From contig AP026541.1 in assembly GCA_026075535.2 (NCBI GenBank), positions 10,540,001 through 10,604,000 on the forward strand: a stretch of DNA of 64,000 bases, in the 5' to 3' direction. The position numbers were made by a program, and so were the translations under genes. This DNA is from Tricholoma matsutake (taxonomy: Eukaryota; Basidiomycota; Agaricomycetes; Agaricales; Tricholomataceae). This document shows, piece by piece, positions 57,092-64,000 of this stretch. Below the pieces are notes generated by a model. The model did no database searches. It saw only the letters and a program-made list of their open reading frames with translations, and was not told the DNA's origin. Within the stretch, counting starts at the first letter, position 1, and the number at the start of each line of letters is the position of its first letter.

Positions 57092-57851
57092 AGCCAACTT
57101 TGTAGATGAAGTATGACAAACTAGGAAGTGTCTCTGCAAGAAACTTTTCTACACCTAAATAAGCAATCACAATAAAACACAGAGATGATTCTCATTTCTT
57201 GGGTTGAAGCATAAGTTGCACGAAGTGAAGTGCTATTTTATGTTCCATCACCATATAGGATACTGACAAGTGCTCAAAGTAGGGCTGCAGTCTCTGCATT
57301 TGTGTGGGCAACTGTTATCTCACTAGTGGAGTGTTTGGAAGAAAGGGACATAGAATTTCACTTGAACTAACTCATGATACATAGTGGAATGTACAACACA
57401 GCATCGAACTGTGACTGCTGATGAGCAATTCAGTCCAAGTCTTACATGGCTTGACATGATAACCTGCTGAAATAATTTGCTCACTGTCAGAATTTGGCAC
57501 AAAATATTCCACTTTTAGCCTGCATGCATCAGGTAATTTGCCTCAGAGAAATAATGGCTACAGGATTGCAGACTTGAGAAAACGCATGATGAACTTACCA
57601 GAGTTACAACTTAAGGATCAGAGTGATATTGTAAGTATAGTTCTTCATCGATGAGAGTCTCAGCCTCATCAAACAGTAGCGTACAATTAATTCATGACAT
57701 TCAGGAGTCCAGCACCTTAGAGCCACATCAGTCCCTTTCAGTAGCATGTGAGATCTTTATGACCAGTAGTCACTGTCATTGCCTCATGGATGCACTGCAT
57801 TCTTGCATTTGCCACCAGTATCTTTCTGTTTCCCTTGTCCTTTCTCTCATC
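57092..57851. other. Stretch without a supported gene
   Basis: Minus-strand phrases (KILVANARMQCIHEAMTVTT near 57800) suggest coding remnants that continue past E9 into 58446-58645, but stops interrupt them and no family is recognised. Confidence 0.4.
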
Positions 57852-58437
57852 TAGGCAATGGCATGGGTATTCCCATGGGTATCACGTGGCCTACCCATAC
57901 CCGTGTTGAAATTAATTACCAATATTGTTGCATGTGCATATTCTCCCACATTAATTACCAATATTGATACATGTTTCATATGCATATTCCTCTGGAGTCA
58001 TGTGATATCCTTACTATTATGTATATAAGGAGAACCTGTACTGTAGTAGGAATATAGTGTTCTTACCTCTGCTAACCCCTAGCTGTAAGTCTAACTAAAC
58101 CCCAGGTAGGTCATAAGGAACATGTTGTCTCTTCCCCTGTGCAGCGTATATAGTCTGCTCCAACAACCCGTACCTGTGGTGGGTTATACCCATAATCCCA
58201 CGGGTTTTCCCGTCAAAATGCACCAAAAATTAAACAAAATGGTTCAGAACTGAGTAAGTTATGATGAAAACAATCATAGAAGATTATTTTGATCTTAACT
58301 CACTCAATTCTTGACCGTTTTGCTTAATTTTTAGTGTGTTAGAAAGCTCGCGGGTAGTAGAATCTTTACCCGTACCATACCCGCATGAACCCGCACCCAT
58401 GACCCATATGGGTTGACAAAACCCATGCCATTGCCTA
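57852..58437. mobile_element. 586-bp hAT-like MITE E9
   Basis: Perfect TIR TAGGCAATGGCATGGGT at both ends, flanked by the 8-bp TSD CTCTCATC (57844-57851, 58438-58445). Subterminal CCCATGGG/ACCCGCA words are present. Non-coding. Confidence 0.93.
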
Positions 58438-58445
58438 CTCTCATC

Positions 58446-58906
58446 ACCACCATGATTGGCACAGTCACAACCCTGTTAATTGTTATCATACCACCAAACA
58501 GTGGTGATCCTGAATCTACTTCAGTTCTCTTTGCATGATTGTAAATCAACAAGTGACATGCTATTCCTGGTGCTGGGTTTGAAAGTGGGTAGGTGTTTGA
58601 AAACTCTATATTGGGCCTTGTTCCCTTGGACTTGGACCTCTGCATTCTCAGAATAGGTGCTTGTATATATCAGTATGGCCATAAATTTTGTTTGAAGGAA
58701 ATCGGCTGAGTTTTGGTGAAATTACAGGAATGGTAAGCAAAAATTCTACTGATTGGGAGGAAACAGTACCAGAAATATTTCTGTGGACCACAATCTTCAG
58801 AATTTTTTTTATATCTATGATCCTTATATAGAAGACAAGCTATGTGCAAATTTTTGTGGCTAGGGATTGGCTCTAGCTTGTTAGACAGAGAATTTGAAAT
58901 GAGCAT
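58446..58906 (-). pseudogene. Coding remnant interrupted by E9
   Basis: Minus strand: TRPNIEFSNTYPLSNPAPGIACHLLIYNHAKRTEVDSGSPLFGGMITINRVVTVPIMVVM runs up to the E9 TSD and seems to continue on its far side. Open for more than 60 codons. The plus strand is also partly open, so the coding strand is not certain. Confidence 0.35.
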
Positions 58907-59069
58907 GACAACCCTGGTGATCAGGGTTTGAAGTACATATGTGTCACGTTGAAATAGAACAGTTTAATTAGCACATTGCAGCATCACAGTGTTGGCAGTA
59001 AATGCCGAGTGGGAACTGAATTGGCTGGCCTGAGAACATGACTGACATCAGCAAAACACAAAAAAAAAT

Positions 59070-59500
59070 TCTGGGTTTTCATTGGTTTCCATTAGTTTCT
59101 CAATTCCTAGAAACTGGACACTGGGAAACTGAGAAACTTGGGCAGACATTGTAGTAATGCATAACCTACATTTGTATTACATTACTGAATAAAAATGGTC
59201 CAAACTGGAGGAAATTGGGGGATTGTGGGAGGGTTTATGTACCCATTGGATGCCAAACATTGCCAAATGGTCCGTGCACTCTCACAGGTATATAAACACT
59301 GCTGGCAACATCAATAAATTTCTGGGTGTGCCCCAGTTATTGTTATTTACAATTACATACAAGTGCTCAAAATAAACAAAGCATTAGATTTCAGTTTCTG
59401 GGAAACAGGACATGGGTTTCCCAGTGGCCCAGTTTCCCAGTTTTCTCTCATTTTTTTTGGTTTCCTGAGGTGAGAAACTGATGGAAACTAAAATCCTTGT
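59070..59500. mobile_element. Probable MITE with TTTCCATYAGTTTCTCA ends
   Basis: Inverted ends GGTTTCCATTAGTTTCTCA (about 59083) and the complement of TGAGAAACTGATGGAAACT (about 59471), with ACTGGGAAACT words inside each. No TSD could be fixed. Confidence 0.55.
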
Positions 59501-60352
59501 TTACTGATGGATGTGACTGATTTATTTTCAAACACCCACCTTTTGCAACTCATGACACCAGTAAGGCTCTCTCCGCTCTATATTTGATCATTTTTTTACA
59601 TGGATAGATGTAATAGAAGCATATATACCTTCAACAGAAAGCCGGAGGTCCAAATTGACCTGGAAGTATAAGTCCGAGACAATTTTTCAAAAACTTTCAA
59701 ACACTACCCAACAATAGTACAAGGCGACTCAGGAATGGTAAACCAAAGGTGATCTTGTCTCTCCATCGTACCCGTTTGTAAGGCACGTTCTGGAAGAAAT
59801 CCATGAAGTAGAGCTATTAATATTATGTCCGTTTGATGTGAATATAGGAAGCGTTTTGTGACTCACAATTACATAGAGAATCCTAGAGAATCACGATGCG
59901 TGTGAGACAGGAAATGTTACTCGGATCAATCATCGATCATCAGACAACCTTAGCGACAACAGGCGACAACTTGGGCTACTTGGGCCCAGCATGACGTTAT
60001 AACGTCGCTTAATACGCCGCAAAGCGGTTGACGCCGTGCCGTGTGAGCTGTATCTGAGGGGCATTACCTAATTTTAATTAGGTACGAAGGCATGTGATGT
60101 GATGTGACGCGTCTCGGTTCCGAAGTGACAACGCCCACGAGTGAGTCGATTGACAATCACCAACATACGCTTTTGGAGCCCTTTACAGTGTACACCACAT
60201 AGCAAGAGCGCAAGTTCAACATTATACAGTATATACAAGACTAAACCCACGAAATGTACAGTTCAAGAAATTATGGCCATGTGTGTTGCCTATAGTGTGT
60301 TTTTCAAAACGACGGCCAGAGATATGATTATCTAGCGACTTCTTCCAACATC
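59501..60352. other. Start of host-like region, no gene called
   Basis: CpG-containing sequence with small inverted repeats, for example GACGTTATAACGTC near 59992 and CCTAATTTTAATTAGG near 60067. Nothing else is supported. Confidence 0.5.
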
Positions 60353-60945
60353 TCACTGCGACAAGTCAAAGCGGGCGCTTCGCCCAGCATTTCTCACAGC
60401 TTCCACCTGACGGCCACAACATTTGCGGATCATCGTTGAAGATAGACGCTGTCAGGGAAGTGAGAATTGGTTGCTGCGTGAACGAACGAATTCCGTGACA
60501 TACCCAGAGCCACCCAAGCCACTTTGTTTTCTTTTCACGTTTATATGGAATTTCAGCCCGGTCGTGGACGGACCCGCCGCCCGCCGCTTCAAACATCACG
60601 TTATCAAACTCGAGCTCATCTTCCTCCGGGATGTCAGGCTGCAATGCAATATCCATGAATGAGCACGAAAGCGGCAGGGTACTCATGTCACATACGAGAG
60701 CACATATAGAGTCGAGGCTTTCTCGCTCACGAAGATCGATAGTTTTCTGCAAGGCAATAAGTAATTGATAAGATCATGTGCGTTTTGCAGGCTACCATAA
60801 GATCCTGCGCAGACTCTGATGACCTATAACGAGGACCATATTGTTCGATCCGGGTGGAGCGATAATAATCAGGGAGAGTGAATGACTCTCGCCTGGAAGA
60901 GTCAGAAACAGTGAAGAAAGAGAGGGTACGGCGACGATAAGGCAT
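60353..60945 (-). CDS. Small three-exon gene, hypothetical protein (162 aa)
   Basis: Exon 1 60945-60796 starts MPYRRRTLSFFTVSDSSRRES. The 49-nt intron 60795-60747 runs GTAGCC...TTGCAG. Exon 2 60746-60504 has KTIDLRERESLDSICALVCDM and an acidic PDIPEEDELEFDNVMFE. The 55-nt intron 60503-60449 runs GTATGT...GACAG. Exon 3 60448-60353 ends RSARFDLSQ. All phases join without a stop. Ser/Arg-rich N-terminus, no domain recognised. Probably a lineage-specific host gene. The splice model is inferred and the first intron's donor is weak. Confidence 0.5.
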
Positions 60946-60958
60946 ATTGTAGATGTAT

Positions 60959-61547
60959 TTAATGAGCGTTTCGAGTAGATACCGTCGCTTGACGAAGAGG
61001 ATGAGAGTGGAAAGAGTGGAAGTTGGTCTCCTTTAAAATTTGAGGTCCCCGCGTCCTTTTAAGGGTACAATCTAGAAGCTCGCACACGAGGCAGCGCACC
61101 CCAGTAGTGCGAGGGAAAGAGATCGTATTCCGATTTGGGCAATGAGCCGAGTCGAATTTGCCTCCGTGGGTAAAGTACTTCCGCCAAATTGCTCGTCCTA
61201 TACACTCCAGTGGGTGACTCATACCTCGCGAAAGGTCGGATACATGAAGGCGGAGGAATAACAAAGCTAGACCAATGCTGAGACCCTAACAACGGACCAT
61301 CGTCACAAAGAGCGCCGACTCATGATCATGACCCATCGGTAGCCTTGCCAGAGAACTGTTCAGGTTTTCTTACCCAAACGGCGTGCCGCACAAGTCTCTG
61401 ACATAGTAAAAGCACCTGGAACGTCCAATCTTTCGTTTTGTTTCCTTGGACCTCGAGCCACAACATGGACGAGCACGGCAGGGCCTCTTGGCGACATACA
61501 CCAATATAGCGATGGCCTACAACAGGAAAATATTTAGCATCAGTCAT
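60959..61547 (-). CDS. Possible exons upstream of the 60.4-kb gene
   Basis: Minus-strand frames 61547-61326 (DAKYFPVVGHRYIGVCRQEALP, then VRHAVWVRKPEQF) and 61292-60959 (two overlapping frames) are open and compositionally coding-like, but no continuous gene or family could be assembled. They may be exons of one gene or separate from each other. Confidence 0.3.
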
Positions 61548-61924
61548 CTAGAACTCTGCACAGGAAATCTCTGTGGAAATCAACCTCGAAGGGTTCATAC
61601 CAGAAATGCGAGTCGGGCAAATAGAGACTGACAACAACCACACTGGACATTCACAATCCTGGGCCTATTAATCCGCATTGTAACCAAGAACATTCATTGG
61701 AATATCACCCTTCCATCCTCAGGAAGTTCACCTTCCCCCCAAAACATACTCTTGCTCAACTCTTGCTATACGCCTGGGCCATGCGTGACATGTCACAGTG
61801 ACAGTCACTGCGACAAAGCGCGCGAGTGAGTCAAGCTACACCCATCTCATCGACATGTATGTGGTCTGATCAATTGCAACGCAATGCAGAATGTTTGTTT
61901 CAATCGAAACTAGCCATCAAGGCT

Positions 61925-62417
61925 TCAACTCCACATTTTGAAAGCAACATTATCAACATCAGAGAGCAGCTCGTTGCTCTCCCCAATTTCCAAAAAAAAG
62001 AAAGATCTCCAAGTTGCCCACATTGTGAATGAAGACCGCAAAAAGAAGAATGAAGATGAAGACATAGTCAAAGGGAACTCACATTGTGCCGCAACAATAA
62101 GAACAAGGATTATGCTGACCCCCCTCTCTTCTGGTATCATGAAAAATTCCCCGACTAATGAAGTGTGGTTATCTTCATGGCCGGCGACATCTATCGTCCA
62201 TGGAGTGCTAAGAGGCACAGTCAGTGGCCAATTTCACTAACGGAGCTGCTATGACTGTCGACGAGCTGTCGAAATCCAACCGAGCTGAGAGTTGGCTGTC
62301 TTCAGTCAGTTCTTTCTTGATGCAAGACGTCCACAGGAGGAGGAATTGTTCATATTGTAATCGTTTTTGCTGTGCGATAATGTATTTTTTGTTGTCTGGG
62401 GGGAACAAGGTGGCCAC
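61925..62417 (-). CDS. Possible intron-bearing gene, unrecognised
   Basis: 62417-62208 opens MATLFPPDNKKYIIAQQKRLQYEQ. An overlapping frame from 62218 (GHEDNHTSLVGEFFMIPEERGVSIILVLIVAAQC) runs to a GTGAGT donor at about 62083. The hydrophobic VSIILVLIVAA could be a membrane segment. Which frame is real is undecided. Confidence 0.3.
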
Positions 62418-64000
62418 GAATCACTGGACGATGTGGGGATCAAGCCGCAAAGTTCAAGATGCAAAGTTGAAGGCAGCAAGGGCGCAGCAAGACAGTTTCA
62501 CGGCCAAGAAGACGATGTCACAGAATTGAATATTCTAGGTATGAGTGGGATGGACCGATGTGGGGGTGAAGACCAATTTCAATTTCAAAGTCCTTTGATG
62601 GACCAAACTCTTTCGTCCGTCTGTAACTAATTTTCTGTTGCCTAGAACAGCCAACGACTCCGCTTTATATCTGTCCAATATTCCAACGAATATCCTCAAA
62701 ATCCGAGCATCTCACGAGCCTCGACTATCGGGACGTTTGGTGATTCATCAACATCTCCAAATTTATTTGAGGATGGAGATATAAGTTCGTGGGGGCTTCA
62801 CACCTTGCATTCAGGCGAATAAGCCCAAGGTTCAGAAGAAAACTCTGGGCTGAGGGTACATAATTCACTCAGGGAATACCAACCTGTGCTCTTCGCAGTG
62901 AGCTACAATTTTTTCTACGTGCTATGACGAGATTACTGAACTTAGATAGATTTTTTGTGGTACAGCAAGGCAAAGAACGGATAATTGATCTTCCTCGGCG
63001 AAAATGCCCCCCTTTACTCGACTTCAATTCAATTGGTATTCAACCTGCACGTATTGTTTTCGGTGGATTCGTACTGGTCGAAAATCATGTGGCTGATATG
63101 CGTCTCCCTCCAATAAGTCATGAAACACCACAAAAGCTGGAGAAGACACCGAACTGCCAGTAATCGTCCCAGTGCCACCGCAATTTCATTTGTTATGCAG
63201 ACAACACCAACAATGGTGCGCATGCTCGGGCGTGCTCTGACTCGGAATTTCTGTATTGGTAAACTGGTTTCTCTCGCTGCGGATTCGTTGGAATTAACTG
63301 CCTTCCCCACTTACTTTCCCAAGGACATATCCGAAGACCATTATCTTCGCAACGAAACCAGGTCCTACCTCTACCTGTCTATCCCGTCCTGTAATTTGTT
63401 TTATTTTGCCAACAGTTACCTTTACAATCTCGTTCATGAACTCACTTCGAGTAACGCATGGTGTTTGGTTCTCCACAGGCTCGGTCAATTATTCCATACA
63501 TTGCATATGTAGGTTGCAAGAATTCCTCGTATTGATATAGGTTTTTATCGACGTTGCGTCCACCGTTCACTATCACTTTTTTACTGCTTCTTGGTCTCCC
63601 AGAGTCTCCCAGACATTCATCAAACCAGTGTATATTAAGATACCTACGTCATACTGATCCGTGATCTATGTACGCGCTTCCACTCGAAATACACGGGCCG
63701 AGAATCTGTCCGTACTGCTCGGTCCTATAGACTCTTGAGACAGCTTATCCGTATCTATTGTCTGGACCACCAATCGCAACTGTACGTGTGCAATTGTGCT
63801 GTCGACGCATTGCGCATTGCTTACCACGAATGTTCTCATCCACTCGGACCGTTGAATCACCGTGATGACGGAAAACTCCTGCCTCTCCCTTCACCCCCCG
63901 GGGAGGTGAGATCGGGCCAGGATGGATTAATGGATCGCCTCGTGACCTAACAAGCTGTGTGCAATTACCAACCATGCGGCAACACCTTTGTCCTCGTTCT
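62418..64000. other. Host-like region with undecided open frames
   Basis: Open frames on both strands at 62924-63163 (+), 63120-63512 (+) and 63310-63029 (-) overlap, and none has a recognised domain. No repeats or transposon sequence are visible. The window ends here. Confidence 0.4.

Overview
The window looks like the genome of a filamentous fungus, most likely an agaricomycete basidiomycete. Introns are short (45-70 nt) with GTAAGT/GTATGT donors and CTAAC branch sites. The mobile elements are families common in such genomes: chromodomain Ty3/gypsy, copia, a Tad/I-like LINE and a Helitron. Roughly the first 59 kb is a transposon graveyard in which elements are nested inside one another. The last ~4.5 kb is different: CpG is not depleted, no repeats are visible and small intron-bearing genes are likely.

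Layout: 1-6.2 kb, decayed LINE (minus) carrying a 130-bp foldback element. 6.4-7.8 kb, gypsy integrase/chromodomain fragment (minus) with a solo LTR. 7.8-10.6 kb, a non-coding element bounded by 177/186-bp LTR-like repeats. 10.6-20.5 kb, Helitron (minus) with HUH Rep, PIF1 helicase and a C-terminal deubiquitinase-like domain, interrupted by a hAT-like element (16861-18488) and a ~0.8 kb AT-rich insert. 20.9-33.4 kb, an unrecognised intron-bearing plus-strand gene split by a complete gypsy element (22050-31239, 5-bp TSD CTTGT). 34.6-40.3 kb, a second unrecognised broken gene split by a 4.2-kb hAT-like element with another nested inside. 40.5-41.4 kb, an element with a 9-bp TSD. 41.7-43.3 kb, two oppositely oriented pieces of one gypsy pol. 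43.3-57.1 kb, a stack of hAT-like, gypsy and copia elements and an MFS transporter gene, rearranged by an inversion of ~48.54-55.63 kb. 57.9-58.4 kb, a short hAT-like MITE. 59.5-64 kb, host-like sequence.

The most interesting content is a set of non-autonomous TIR elements (8-bp TSDs, one with 9 bp) whose termini differ but which share cargo: a GGGCCCAAA hairpin next to a spliceosomal-type intron, a GAGCA/TGCTC hairpin present in about 18 copies with compensatory stem changes, and C-rich hairpins followed by T-runs. Two of them also carry outward-facing tRNA-like sequences near both ends. No transposase for these elements is visible. TSD bookkeeping across the stack independently proves the 7-kb inversion: two hAT TSDs, one gypsy TSD, one copia TSD and one split exon pair all become consistent once it is reversed. 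Coding decay is dominated by CGA-to-TGA, CAG-to-TAG and G-to-A changes, as expected from methylated-cytosine decay or a RIP-like process.
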